Shown: positions 16,873 to 25,863 of the stretch, piece after piece
Position numbering within the stretch: the first letter of the stretch is position 1
Layout of the letters: every line of letters begins with the position of its first letter
Assembly: GCF_014648295.1 (NCBI RefSeq)
Contig: NZ_BMQV01000028.1
Coordinates: 1-57,955 of the forward strand
Direction: 5' to 3'
Source: Shewanella saliphila
Lineage (GTDB): Bacteria; Pseudomonadota; Gammaproteobacteria; Enterobacterales; Shewanellaceae
Length of the DNA stretch: 57,955 nt
Program-made: the position numbers and the translations under genes
The notes under the pieces: model-generated
What the model was told of the DNA's origin: nothing
What the model saw: the letters and a program-made list of their open reading frames with translations, nothing else
Databases searched by the model: none

Positions 16873-17668
16873 CCGTTATCAAGCCAGATTTGCAGCCCTT
16901 AAAGCCCAACAAAAAGGCGCGTTCGTTCCCTTTGTGACCATTGGCGACCCAGGCCTTGAGCTATCGTTAAAAATTATTCAAACCTTGGTTGATAATGGCG
17001 CCGATGCCCTTGAATTAGGCTTTCCGTTTTCAGACCCGCTTGCTGACGGCCCTGTCATTCAAGGGGCCAATTTGCGCTCTTTAGCCGCAGGCACTAAACC
17101 TGATGATTGTTTTGAGCTTATCGCTGACATCCGCGCACAACACCCAGACTTACCAATCGGCTTATTACTGTACGCGAACTTGGTGTTTGCTAACGGTATT
17201 GATGCATTTTATGCCAAAGCCCAAGCGGCTGGCGTTGATTCAGTGCTTATTGCCGACGTGCCTGTTGAAGAGTCAGCACCTTTTGGTCAAGCAGCTAAAG
17301 CTCACGGTATTGCGCCTATTTTTATTGCGCCTCCGAATGCCGACGCTGACACATTAAAACTTGTCAGTGACAGTGGCGAAGGCTACACCTACTTATTGTC
17401 TCGTGCGGGCGTGACCGGTACTGAGTCAAAAGCAGGCCAACCGATTGAAAACATTTTAGCTCAGCTTGCAGAGTTTAATGCCCCACCACCATTACTGGGC
17501 TTTGGTATTGCCGAGCCTGAGCAGGTTCGTGACGCGATTAGCGCAGGCGCTGCTGGTGCTATTTCAGGGTCTGCTGTGGTTAAAATTATTGAAGCGCATC
17601 AACATGATGAAGCCACACTGTTAGCTAAGCTTGCTGAGTTTACCCGCGCAATGAAAGCGGCAACTTAA
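16865..17668 (+). CDS. trpA: Tryptophan synthase alpha chain
   Basis: This 267-residue TIM barrel has [18 protein letters not shown] with the catalytic Glu/Asp pair, [24 protein letters not shown] and [10 protein letters not shown]. It cleaves indole-3-glycerol phosphate to indole and glyceraldehyde 3-phosphate. It is the last gene of the trp operon; a strong terminator follows at 17692. Its start overlaps trpB. Confidence 0.97.
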   Translation: MSNRYQARFAALKAQQKGAFVPFVTIGDPGLELSLKIIQTLVDNGADALELGFPFSDPLADGPVIQGANLRSLAAGTKPDDCFELIADIRAQHPDLPIGLLLYANLVFANGIDAFYAKAQAAGVDSVLIADVPVEESAPFGQAAKAHGIAPIFIAPPNADADTLKLVSDSGEGYTYLLSRAGVTGTESKAGQPIENILAQLAEFNAPPPLLGFGIAEPEQVRDAISAGAAGAISGSAVVKIIEAHQHDEATLLAKLAEFTRAMKAAT

Positions 17669-17691
17669 GGTCGATTTAGTATATGCCAAAT

Positions 17692-17721
17692 AAAAGGAGC
17701 AACAGGTTTGCTCCTTTTTTT
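17692..17721 (+). terminator. trp operon terminator
   Basis: AAAAGGAGCAACAGGTTTGC with its complement forms AAAGGAGCA-N-TGCTCCTTT followed by seven Ts. It lies 24 bases after the trpA stop. The run of As on the left may let it work in both directions. The remaining gap to 17995 holds no recognised gene. Confidence 0.92.
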
Positions 17722-17995
17722 ATGACCATGACATAATCACACCTAAATAACCTGAGCTCGGGATAATAAACGCTTCAAAGATTATTCTCCCACCCTCTCT
17801 AGTGCGACTAAAAAATATCGCATTGCATTACAAGTCATATCAGTGGATCACATTCGAGGGTAAAACCTGCTTCAATTGCCAATCACCTAGAGCTTGCTGT
17901 TCATAAACGCTGTAGCCTCATGTACAATCGAGCATCATTATCTAGTTGATCGCCGTGCTAGTGCGATTTTCGACCTTTTTTTGTTTGAGATATTT

Positions 17996-18547
17996 ATGAA
18001 GCAACTGTTAGATTTTTTACCTTTAGTGATCTTTTTTGCTGTATACAAATTTTATGATATCTACACTGCTACCGGTGTATTGATTGCAGCAACAGCTGTG
18101 CAATTGGTGATCACATATTTATTGTATAAACACATTGAAAAAATGCATTTAGCCACCTTTGCAATGGTGACAGTATTTGGGTCGTTAACCTTGTTTTTTC
18201 ATGACGATGCCTTCATCAAATGGAAGGTCACTATCGTCTATGCTTTGTTTGCGATGGGATTAATTGTGTCACAAGTCATGGGAAAACCTGCGCTGAAAAG
18301 CATGCTAGGAAAAGAAATGACAGTAGACGACAAAATCTGGACTCAGCTCACATGGTATTGGGTCAGTTTTTTTGTATTATGTGGTTTAGCAAATATTTAT
18401 ATTGCCTTTAGTTTACCACTTGAAACCTGGGTAAACTTCAAGGTGTTCGGCCTTACTGCCCTCACCTTAATTAATACGGTAATAACCGTTGTTTATCTGT
18501 ACAGAAATATGCAAGAAGAACCAATTAACCCTGAAGATGGTCAGTGA
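17996..18547 (+). CDS. yciB: YciB, inner-membrane septation/cell-envelope protein
   Basis: The 183-residue protein has about five transmembrane helices and begins [18 protein letters not shown], closely matching the YciB/IspA start. Further signature parts are [29 protein letters not shown] and the polar C-terminal tail [13 protein letters not shown]. YciB is linked to envelope synthesis and division in enterics. The frame stays open 34 codons upstream, but that part is not family-like and the ATG at 17996 gives the standard length. It sits with yciI near trpA, as in enterics. Confidence 0.94.
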   Translation: MKQLLDFLPLVIFFAVYKFYDIYTATGVLIAATAVQLVITYLLYKHIEKMHLATFAMVTVFGSLTLFFHDDAFIKWKVTIVYALFAMGLIVSQVMGKPALKSMLGKEMTVDDKIWTQLTWYWVSFFVLCGLANIYIAFSLPLETWVNFKVFGLTALTLINTVITVVYLYRNMQEEPINPEDGQ

Positions 18548-18582
18548 TCATCAATTCGTATTTCAATAAGGAAGCCGTCAAC

Positions 18583-18882
18583 ATGTGGTACATGATTTCA
18601 TCTCAAGACGTAGAAAATAGCTTAGAAAAGCGTATGTCAGTTCGCGCAGACCATTTAGCTCGCTTACAAGCGTTAGCTGATGAAGGTCGCTTATTAACCG
18701 CTGGGCCACACCCAACCATTGACAACGAAAATCCAGGTGACGCAGGCTTTACTGGTTCATTGGTGGTTGCTGATTTCCCATCTTTAGAAGACGCACAAGC
18801 CTGGGCTGACGTTGACCCGTATATTGCTGCTGGCGTTTATAAAAGCGTTATCGTTAAGCCATTTAAACGAGTATTGCCTTAA
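18583..18882 (+). CDS. yciI: YciI-like protein
   Basis: The 99-residue ferredoxin-like-fold protein begins [20 protein letters not shown]. The conserved His of RADHLARLQ and Asp of WADVDPY are the residues proposed as an active-site pair in the family, and [10 protein letters not shown] is also typical. The biochemical role is unproven. The start at 18583 is preceded by AAGGA; 13 further upstream codons are rejected because the family starts here. Its stop overlaps the xthA ATG by one base, suggesting coupled translation. Confidence 0.94.
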   Translation: MWYMISSQDVENSLEKRMSVRADHLARLQALADEGRLLTAGPHPTIDNENPGDAGFTGSLVVADFPSLEDAQAWADVDPYIAAGVYKSVIVKPFKRVLP

Positions 18883-19688
18883 TGAAGATTGTTTCATTTA
18901 ACATTAACGGTCTGCGCGCACGCTTGCATCAATTGCAAGCGCTGATCGACAGTCATTCGCCAGACATTATTGGCCTGCAAGAAACCAAAGTGCACGACGA
19001 AGCCTTCCCATTGGCAGACGTTGAAGCCATGGGTTATAAGGTTCACTATCATGGTGGTAAGGCCCATTATGGTGTGGCTATGCTGTCTAAGGCTGAGCCT
19101 TTAAACATTATTAAAGGCTTTGAAACCGACGAAGAAGATGCCCAACGCCGTTTAATCATTGGTCAGTTCAAACAAGATAATGGCCGTACATTAACCGTAT
19201 TCAATGGTTATTTCCCCCAAGGCGAAAACATTAGCCATGAAACGAAATACCCAGCCAAACGTAAGTTTTATCAAGATTTGATGCTGCACCTAGAAAAGCA
19301 CCATCAAGCAGATGAAGACATCGCGATTATTGGTGATATTAATATTTCACCCACTGATTTAGATATCGGCATTGGCGATGTCAATGCAAAGCGTTGGTTA
19401 AAAACCGGCAAATGCAGCTTTCAGCCAGAAGAACGTGAGTGGTTAGCGCGTCTGCAACAATGGGGCTTTATTGACAGTTTCCGTCATTTACACCCAAGTC
19501 GCACTGAGCGTTATTCATGGTTTGACTATCGCAGCAAAGGCTTTGATGACAACCGCGGCCTGCGTATTGACGTGATTTTGGTCACTCAGCCTATGGTTGC
19601 TCGCCTCGTTGAATCTGATGTTGATTATGATTTACGCGGCATTGAAAAACCGTCTGATCATGCGCCTATCTGGACCACGTTTAGTTAA
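18882..19688 (+). CDS. xthA: Exodeoxyribonuclease III (AP endonuclease)
   Basis: The 268-residue EEP-fold nuclease has the full motif set: [30 protein letters not shown] with the metal-binding Glu, [13 protein letters not shown] with the catalytic Asp-Asn, LRIDVILVT and KPSDHAPIW with the catalytic Asp-His. It repairs abasic sites and removes 3' blocks. It forms a compact yciB-yciI-xthA unit with one-base overlap to yciI. Confidence 0.96.
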   Translation: MKIVSFNINGLRARLHQLQALIDSHSPDIIGLQETKVHDEAFPLADVEAMGYKVHYHGGKAHYGVAMLSKAEPLNIIKGFETDEEDAQRRLIIGQFKQDNGRTLTVFNGYFPQGENISHETKYPAKRKFYQDLMLHLEKHHQADEDIAIIGDINISPTDLDIGIGDVNAKRWLKTGKCSFQPEEREWLARLQQWGFIDSFRHLHPSRTERYSWFDYRSKGFDDNRGLRIDVILVTQPMVARLVESDVDYDLRGIEKPSDHAPIWTTFS

Positions 19689-19705
19689 GCTCACTCAGCG
19701 TACTT

Positions 19706-19747
19706 AAGTTCGGCAGTGAAATAGTTCGGCAGTGAAATAGTTCGGCA
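19706..19747. repeat. Short tandem repeat (about 2.4 copies of 17 bases)
   Basis: The unit TTCGGCAGTGAAATAG occurs twice in a row and a third partial copy (TTCGGCA) follows, immediately after xthA and next to the terminator. It looks like replication slippage in an unconstrained stretch. Confidence 0.85.
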
Positions 19748-19783
19748 AAAAAATGCTATGCCATTATTGGTGTAGCATTTTTT
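19747..19783. terminator. Bidirectional terminator between xthA and the barrel-protein gene
   Basis: A-rich and T-rich runs flank the stem AATGCTATGCC / GGTGTAGCATT, which pairs through two G:T wobbles. It lies between convergent genes and can serve both. Confidence 0.85.
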
Positions 19784-19790
19784 ATTAAAC

Positions 19791-21053
19791 CTAAAAAAAG
19801 TAACGGCTAGACAGTTGCCATTGTTGTTCAACAAGATCGATAGGCTGGTTTAGATACTTTCTTGCAGGCCGAGTTGAGTCAATCACATTGTATTCAAACT
19901 GCATAAACCAGGGTCTATCAAGCTGATACTGATAAGCCACAGTAAACGACTGCCCATCCTCGTTGTTATCATCTTCAGGTGTGTCATCGTTATCAGTAAC
20001 CGAAAAATCCTCTACTCGTAGACTGACTCTATGCTGCGACCAACGCTTACTTAGCATGATATAACCTGAGTGAAAGTCATTATCGACCACAGGCCAACCA
20101 TCAGTATTGGTCATTATCGTACTGCCTTGCATATACTGACTGATTAAATTGATCCCCATAGGCAAGCGCCATTTAGCCCCTATATGACCAAATTGAGTTA
20201 ACCACGCATATTGGCCTTGCTTAACAATTAAGGTATCCGCGTTATTGTCGTAATAACCCGCTTGCACACTGCCGTTGTTGCGCCAAGTCCACTTAGCCAC
20301 TACATGCGCCCCAATACGATCATCAAGCTCTTTAAAAGGGTCTGAGTTTGCCGCTTGCTCGTCGAGCATACCACCAGGTTGCATAGCTGGTATGGCAGTG
20401 ATGGGAAGGGTTTCTTGCAGCAGTGTTTGGCGTGAACTTTGGGTCCAACCATGCCAAGATAACATCGCGCCCGTGGTGTCGTTATACATAAACGCTTCGG
20501 CTGTTAACGAAAAATCATGGGCTGATTGACGGTATTTACCTAAAGACTCAACCGTGGTCGATAAACCGATATGCCTTACCTCTTCAGCAAGCCAGCTGTT
20601 CATGGTTGAATAACTTAAACTGTAAGGCGATGCCCATGCTGTGGCGACGTTTTCTAGTGATATTTTGGGGTACATTAAGCCAAATTCAACATCGAGTCGA
20701 ATACCCGACTCGCTTGGAATATCGCGATAACGCACCATGGCTTCAGTTAAGCCAATACCATTATTAATCCCATCGACATAGGCATTAGCCACAATACGGC
20801 TCGACCACGCGTCGCCCCACTGAGCCTGGTAATTCAGTCCAAGTTGCGACAACGCAATTTGGCCGCCATTGTTGGCAGCGAGCTTACCTAATCCGCCATC
20901 AAGGTACGAGTCGATAGTATCAGCATAGCCAACCCGGATATCAACGACACCATGGATGCTATGTTCAACATCACTAAAACCAACTCCATTTGACTCAGCT
21001 TTGGCCTGAACGATACACAATAAACCACAAGCAATGATGATTAAGCGGTAAAT
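19791..21053 (-). CDS. Outer-membrane beta-barrel (porin-like) protein, probable ATT start
   Basis: The chain (421 residues with the proposed start) has alternating polar/hydrophobic strands rich in W and Y throughout and ends WQLSSRYFF. The terminal Phe is typical of outer-membrane barrels. No close family is recognised; it loosely resembles phosphate-selective porins. The only standard start (TTG at 21020) would cut the signal peptide in half. Eleven codons further up, an ATT at 21053 gives MYRLIIIACGLLCIVQAKA, a complete signal peptide, with AGGAG six bases before it. This lies just nine bases after the stop of the upstream GGDEF/EAL gene, so translation is probably coupled. A stop codon (TAG) precedes in frame, and no ATG, GTG or TTG is available earlier. 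Confidence 0.8.
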   Translation of the reverse strand: MYRLIIIACGLLCIVQAKAESNGVGFSDVEHSIHGVVDIRVGYADTIDSYLDGGLGKLAANNGGQIALSQLGLNYQAQWGDAWSSRIVANAYVDGINNGIGLTEAMVRYRDIPSESGIRLDVEFGLMYPKISLENVATAWASPYSLSYSTMNSWLAEEVRHIGLSTTVESLGKYRQSAHDFSLTAEAFMYNDTTGAMLSWHGWTQSSRQTLLQETLPITAIPAMQPGGMLDEQAANSDPFKELDDRIGAHVVAKWTWRNNGSVQAGYYDNNADTLIVKQGQYAWLTQFGHIGAKWRLPMGINLISQYMQGSTIMTNTDGWPVVDNDFHSGYIMLSKRWSQHRVSLRVEDFSVTDNDDTPEDDNNEDGQSFTVAYQYQLDRPWFMQFEYNVIDSTRPARKYLNQPIDLVEQQWQLSSRYFF

Positions 21054-21062
21054 AAGCGACTC

Positions 21063-23396
21063 CTAGTTAAATTCTGATTGACTGAGCCAGTCGTTAAACT
21101 GTAACTCAGGTAATGGTCTAGACAAATAAAAACCTTGGCCCATTTCACAATGACGCTCAGTGAGCCATTGCAAGGTCTCTTTATCTTCAATACCTTCTGC
21201 AACGACTTTAAGCCCTAGGTTATGCGCCAATTGTAAGGTTGATTGCACAATGATCTGGTCAGCCTCGGTATGCAGTAATTTTTGCACAAAAGACTTATCA
21301 ATTTTAAGTTCATCTACAGGTAATTGTTTTAATTGCGCTAATGATGAATAACCCGTTCCATAATCGTCAATAGATAAGGTCAAACCATTGTTACGTAATA
21401 AGGTTAGCTGTTTAATCGCAAGCTCAGGATCTGACACGACCGCATCTTCGGTAATTTCTAACGTCAATGCTGACACCGGAACGCTGTGGTGCGCTAACGT
21501 ATCAATAACCCAATGACAAAATTGCTCATCTTTTAAGTTTTCGGCAGAAATATTCACTGCGATACACATATCAATCCCTTTAGCCTGCCAACGATGGTAC
21601 TGGGTGATTGCCTCGGTAATAACCCAGCGAGTGAGCGCATCCATTTGCATGGTTTTTTCTGCAATAGGAATAAATGTATCAGGCGGAATAATGCCGCGCT
21701 TAGGATGTATCCAGCGCACTAAGGCTTCAACATGGGTAATTTTTTGCTGGGCTAAATTCAATTTAGGTTGGTAGTAAAGCACTAATTGATTTTGTTCAAT
21801 GGCTTCTTTCAGTTCATTAATTAATTGAAAACGTTCAATACTGTTTTTATCGATATTAGCATCGTAAATTTGATAATCGCGCTTGTTCATTTTAGCATGC
21901 TGCAACGCAGTATCGGCTTGCCTTAATAAAGTCACAATATCAACACCAGGCTGAGAAAAGCTCACTCCCGCGGTAAACTGTAAATGCAGCGAGATATCTT
22001 TATAACAATAGTGTTGACCAATTTGTACTTGCAACATGGCAAGAAAAGCGTCAAAGGTTGAGCGCTCAAACTCTTTAAAAGCCAGTACAAACTCATCACC
22101 CGACAAACGACATGCCAAGGCATTAGGGTTGATATGGCACAAGCGCTTAGCCACTTCTTTTATCACTTCATCACCCACAACATGACCTAAAGTGACGTTC
22201 ACCTCGGTCATACGGCGAATATTGATTAAGCATATCGCCATCGATGAACCCGCCTCAATCCAAGGCTCACACACCCGGTGTAGTTGGTTTCGATTAGCTA
22301 AATTAGTTAAGGGATCATGAAAGGCTTGATGTTCAATGGCTTGCTCACGTGCCACAATCGCCTGTTGCATTGAGGTAAACTCACTCGCCAGTTGCTGTAA
22401 CTCAACGCTCGAATCGACACTCACATTCGAATGGTAGTTTCCTTTAGCAATAAACCGCGCTTGGTCAATTAATTGCTTAATGGGCCGAGTAATGGTGCCC
22501 GAAATCCAAAAAGCCAATAATAATGATACAGGCAGCATCAGCAGCAGCACTGCCACTTGTTGTAACCATTGCGACTCTAGTGAGGCCAGTAAATCAGAGC
22601 GCGATTTATACATGTAGGCATGTAATGATTTATTATCCACCTCACCTAAAAATTGCTTCCATAAAATGAAGTCGTTATCGAGCTGATCTTTAACAATATA
22701 TTGGGTCACTAGCTGAGTATCATGTTGTTCAATTGCCAAGCCAGAATGACCTACATGGCTGATTGCGTCTTGCTCAATTAACATAAAGCCACTGTTCAAC
22801 CCGGTGAGTTTTTGCAAAGAATTGGCTAATGAATCACCAATTAAAAAACCAAAACCCACCCAACCAATCACGCTATTACCACCGCTAGTCAGCGGCGAAA
22901 ACTTGATTTGATATAACTTGTCATCAAGCAAATAAAACGGACTGATTTGGTCAAATTCAGTGTCAATTTGGTAACGAAAAGGCGCATGTTGCTCTGAACC
23001 TAACGCCACAACTTCTTGGCCTAAATCATCTTGTGTGGCAACCAGCTGCCCTATTACCGTACCGTCACCCGACACCGCCATGGCGAGAGACGCATTAATT
23101 CGGCTACGATGATTATTGAGCGCCACCAGAAAACTGCGGTTGTCACCGTCAATAAATATGTCTTTTAAGCCAAAGTCTTTTGCTGCGGTAGAGGCAAACG
23201 CCGCCAAATAATAATTACGATTATCGTATTGCGACTCAAACACTAAACTCGCTACCTCAAGTTGATTGGCAACGTATTGTTGTTCGAGTCGTTGATTAGA
23301 TTGATATGAAAGCCAAAAAGACAGGGCCAGTACCGCAATAATAACCAATACAAAAAACGCAAAAATCCGTGTCTGCAGACGATTAAACAAAACCAA
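21063..23396 (-). CDS. Membrane-bound GGDEF-EAL c-di-GMP protein with periplasmic sensor
   Basis: The 777-residue protein has a transmembrane helix (about 12-30), a periplasmic sensory region of about 250 residues, a second helix (about 281-299), HAMP (about 300-350), GGDEF (about 355-515) and EAL (about 525-770). The GGDEF signature is SGDEF (432-436), and the usual metal-binding Asp near the start of the domain is Asn392 (INIRRM in place of the DLDRFK type), so cyclase activity is doubtful. The EAL domain looks complete: VEALVRW (EAL at 557-559), AVNISAENL, IDDYGTGYSSL, KIDKSFV and VVAEGIED. It is therefore predicted to be mainly a c-di-GMP phosphodiesterase. The start is TTG at 23396, three bases after the cupredoxin gene's stop, with AGAGGG upstream. 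Confidence 0.93.
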   Translation of the reverse strand: MVLFNRLQTRIFAFFVLVIIAVLALSFWLSYQSNQRLEQQYVANQLEVASLVFESQYDNRNYYLAAFASTAAKDFGLKDIFIDGDNRSFLVALNNHRSRINASLAMAVSGDGTVIGQLVATQDDLGQEVVALGSEQHAPFRYQIDTEFDQISPFYLLDDKLYQIKFSPLTSGGNSVIGWVGFGFLIGDSLANSLQKLTGLNSGFMLIEQDAISHVGHSGLAIEQHDTQLVTQYIVKDQLDNDFILWKQFLGEVDNKSLHAYMYKSRSDLLASLESQWLQQVAVLLLMLPVSLLLAFWISGTITRPIKQLIDQARFIAKGNYHSNVSVDSSVELQQLASEFTSMQQAIVAREQAIEHQAFHDPLTNLANRNQLHRVCEPWIEAGSSMAICLINIRRMTEVNVTLGHVVGDEVIKEVAKRLCHINPNALACRLSGDEFVLAFKEFERSTFDAFLAMLQVQIGQHYCYKDISLHLQFTAGVSFSQPGVDIVTLLRQADTALQHAKMNKRDYQIYDANIDKNSIERFQLINELKEAIEQNQLVLYYQPKLNLAQQKITHVEALVRWIHPKRGIIPPDTFIPIAEKTMQMDALTRWVITEAITQYHRWQAKGIDMCIAVNISAENLKDEQFCHWVIDTLAHHSVPVSALTLEITEDAVVSDPELAIKQLTLLRNNGLTLSIDDYGTGYSSLAQLKQLPVDELKIDKSFVQKLLHTEADQIIVQSTLQLAHNLGLKVVAEGIEDKETLQWLTERHCEMGQGFYLSRPLPELQFNDWLSQSEFN

Positions 23397-23398
23397 TA

Positions 23399-24088
23399 TT
23401 AATATCCCTCTAGGAATTCGAATTCATCTAAACTTTGTTGTTTAGGGATACTATCAAATTCTGCCTCTAAGGTAATGGTCAGTGGCTGTTCTTGAGGTAA
23501 ATGAAATGTTTGTGACTGTTGGTTGTCGGTGAGCTTTAATTGCGGATGCCAAACCTGCACAGTAAAGTCATCCTCTGGCAGTGAGTCAAAAACAACCTGC
23601 CCTTGGCTGTCAGTGATAGCATAAAATGGCGTATCAACCACCAGTAAATGTCCCGACATCCAGTCATGAATATTACATCCCATCGACACATGTCCAGCCT
23701 TTTCAAACAAAATTAACTCTTGAGCTTGCTCATTACGCAATTTAAATGAAAATCGCTTTGGGCCTAAAGCAGAATAGATATGGTGAGTGATGTCATCTTG
23801 GTTAACAAACGCAACCTCTTGGCCTTTTTGCACCACTGTAATATAAGGTGAAAATTGTTTATCTTTTTGATGCACCTCCGCTTTTGCTGGCACAAAATCA
23901 ACCACAAGATTTGCATCATGATGCGGCTGTAAGTACACCACCAAATCTGCGGCGGGTTGACCTTGTTGATTGAGCACAGTAATTTGTTGCGCGTTGGCAC
24001 TGAGCGTAAACAACAAAGCGATTACACTAGCCAACAATATTCTAAAACTAGACTTTAATTTAGCACCACTTACACACAAAACAGCCAT
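23399..24088 (-). CDS. Periplasmic cupredoxin-like (plastocyanin-type) protein
   Basis: The 229-residue protein has an N-terminal export signal ending SANAQ, a cupredoxin-like domain and a C-terminal carboxypeptidase-regulatory-like beta domain (TDSQGQVVFDSLPEDDFTVQ). Candidate type 1 copper ligands are His in QDDITHHIYS and the Cys, His and Met of MGCNIHDWM. Proteins of this type are often labelled methylamine utilisation protein, but no methylamine dehydrogenase genes are nearby, so that name is not supported. The ATG at 24088 is chosen because AGGAG lies five bases upstream. It is immediately followed by the GGDEF/EAL gene and the barrel gene, and preceded by an MCP gene on the same strand. 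Confidence 0.88.
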   Translation of the reverse strand: MAVLCVSGAKLKSSFRILLASVIALLFTLSANAQQITVLNQQGQPAADLVVYLQPHHDANLVVDFVPAKAEVHQKDKQFSPYITVVQKGQEVAFVNQDDITHHIYSALGPKRFSFKLRNEQAQELILFEKAGHVSMGCNIHDWMSGHLLVVDTPFYAITDSQGQVVFDSLPEDDFTVQVWHPQLKLTDNQQSQTFHLPQEQPLTITLEAEFDSIPKQQSLDEFEFLEGY

Positions 24089-24176
24089 CAACACTCCTTT
24101 ATTAAACTAAGCTTTCATTCTTTGACTCATACCAATCATAATAGACCAAACAACAGCATGATTTATTTCATTTTAG

Positions 24177-25622
24177 TTATATTTTATATTGGCTTAAAAT
24201 TTCAGCGAGCCCTGTTGACGAGTCATTAAGTTCTTTAGCTAATGCGGTTGACTGCTTAGCTGATGCTCTAATCGTATCCGATTGTTGGCGAATACGATTA
24301 ATTTGCCCTGAAATATCACCCGCCGACGTGCTCTGCTGTTCGGCGGATGCTGCAATTTGACTGCTCATATCAAACACCGAATTGATAGACCCCGCCATTT
24401 GTTTAATATCATCACCCACGCCTTTAATACTCACACTGCCCTGATCGGCCTGTTCAACAATCACGTTGGTAATATGGGTTAAATTTTTAGAGCCCTTTTG
24501 CAGCCCTTCAATCATTTTTTGAATTTGCACCGTGGCTTCCTGCGTGCGGCCAGCAAGGGTTCTCACCTCATCAGCCACAACGGCAAAGCCGCGACCTTGT
24601 TCACCCGCCCGCGCTGCTTCAATGGCAGCATTTAGTGCCAATAAGTTAGTTTGTTCAGAAATACTGTCGATGGTGGTCACTGCGTCATTAATTTGAGTGG
24701 CATCAAGAGACAATTGTTCTACCGATGAAAACGCTTCGCCAATACGCTCAGATAAGTAATTAATCCGCTTAACCGCGTCGTCAATTTTTTGCTGACTTTG
24801 CTTCATGTGCTGCGCATTATTTTGCGTATATGATGAGGTCTCGCTCGCATGATGAGACACATCGGCAATGGCTGAGGTCATTTGCTCCATGGCATGAGAC
24901 ACTGAATCTAAAAAATGATGCTGTTGATCTATTAACTCATCATTTGTCACCGCTTGATGATTAAACTCATTCGCCGCGGTTGCTAACGTTTGCGCATTAT
25001 TGCGTATGGCCTTAACCATTTCACTCATGTTATCAGCGCAGCGGTCAATGTCTTTGGCAATTAAACTGAAATCATCGGTGCCAAAAAAGTTTAATCTAAA
25101 ACTTAAATCGCCATCGGCTAAGCGTTTAATGGCCATGTACATTTCCCACAGCCCGCCGCCTAATGAGGTCGAAATCCAATAGCTTAATTGAAACAGCGGC
25201 AGTAATCCTACTAGTGCGATGATCAGCATAAATTGCGCATCACTCAGAGGATCTTGTTCCCACTGGGCTACATTCTGATTTAAAGACAAATACTGATTAC
25301 CAACTCTTGCAGCAGCGGTGACGGTATCCCCTATTCGGCCAGTGTTGTCACGAGAGGTTAATTGTAATTGATTGTCAGAGGCAAATTGCTGAAGTTCAGC
25401 TGCGGGTAAATTCTGTTGGTTGGCGACAACAGCAAAACTTTGCACACTGGCGCTGACTCTGGCTTGTGATGCCTGTCCGATAAGAGCATTTGCTTGCTGG
25501 TAGTTAAGTAATGCAATCACACAGGTAATTGCCGCGACCATTGAACACACAATCCAAAACTTACCATTAAGGCTGAATTTAATCATGATTGCGTCAATTT
25601 TTCTAAACTGGATTTGCTTCAT
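24177..25622 (-). CDS. Methyl-accepting chemotaxis protein
   Basis: The 481-residue protein has a transmembrane helix (about 23-41), a small periplasmic domain of about 85 residues, a second helix (about 131-150), HAMP and a long signalling coiled coil. The hairpin tip that binds CheA/CheW is present ([20 protein letters not shown], then [18 protein letters not shown]). The ligand domain is unusually short and its ligand unknown. The C terminus lacks an NWETF-type tether. The ATG at 25622 has AGGAAG seven bases upstream. The next gene downstream on the same strand (cupredoxin) is 88 bases away, so they may be co-transcribed. Confidence 0.93.
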   Translation of the reverse strand: MKQIQFRKIDAIMIKFSLNGKFWIVCSMVAAITCVIALLNYQQANALIGQASQARVSASVQSFAVVANQQNLPAAELQQFASDNQLQLTSRDNTGRIGDTVTAAARVGNQYLSLNQNVAQWEQDPLSDAQFMLIIALVGLLPLFQLSYWISTSLGGGLWEMYMAIKRLADGDLSFRLNFFGTDDFSLIAKDIDRCADNMSEMVKAIRNNAQTLATAANEFNHQAVTNDELIDQQHHFLDSVSHAMEQMTSAIADVSHHASETSSYTQNNAQHMKQSQQKIDDAVKRINYLSERIGEAFSSVEQLSLDATQINDAVTTIDSISEQTNLLALNAAIEAARAGEQGRGFAVVADEVRTLAGRTQEATVQIQKMIEGLQKGSKNLTHITNVIVEQADQGSVSIKGVGDDIKQMAGSINSVFDMSSQIAASAEQQSTSAGDISGQINRIRQQSDTIRASAKQSTALAKELNDSSTGLAEILSQYKI

Positions 25623-25752
25623 CTTTACGCTTCCTAAGGCAATTTAATGCAAACGAAAACTTTATTGGAAAATCAATCTACTTGTGGGATTCAACTCTAT
25701 ATCAGTATAGCCGAGCGAGTCGATTCCATTGTTGAGCCAATCAAAAAACAGT

Positions 25753-25786
25753 AAAAATGCCTAAGTGCGAATACACTTAGGCATTT
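25753..25786 (-). terminator. Terminator after the molybdenum hydroxylase genes
   Basis: Leftward AAATGCCTAAGTG / CACTTAGGCATTT pairs perfectly around a six-base loop and is followed by TTTACTG. It lies about 78 bases past the iorB-like stop. Confidence 0.88.
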
Positions 25787-25863
25787 GGCTTAATGTTTAT
25801 CGACTTAAATGAGTAAAACTTAAGTGCTACATCCAGTGAATTTACTGTCTAAGGCAGTTAACA

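Noticed and set aside
23399..24088. Methylamine utilisation role for the cupredoxin-like protein
   Set aside because: The label comes from family naming. No methylamine dehydrogenase or associated genes are present in the window.
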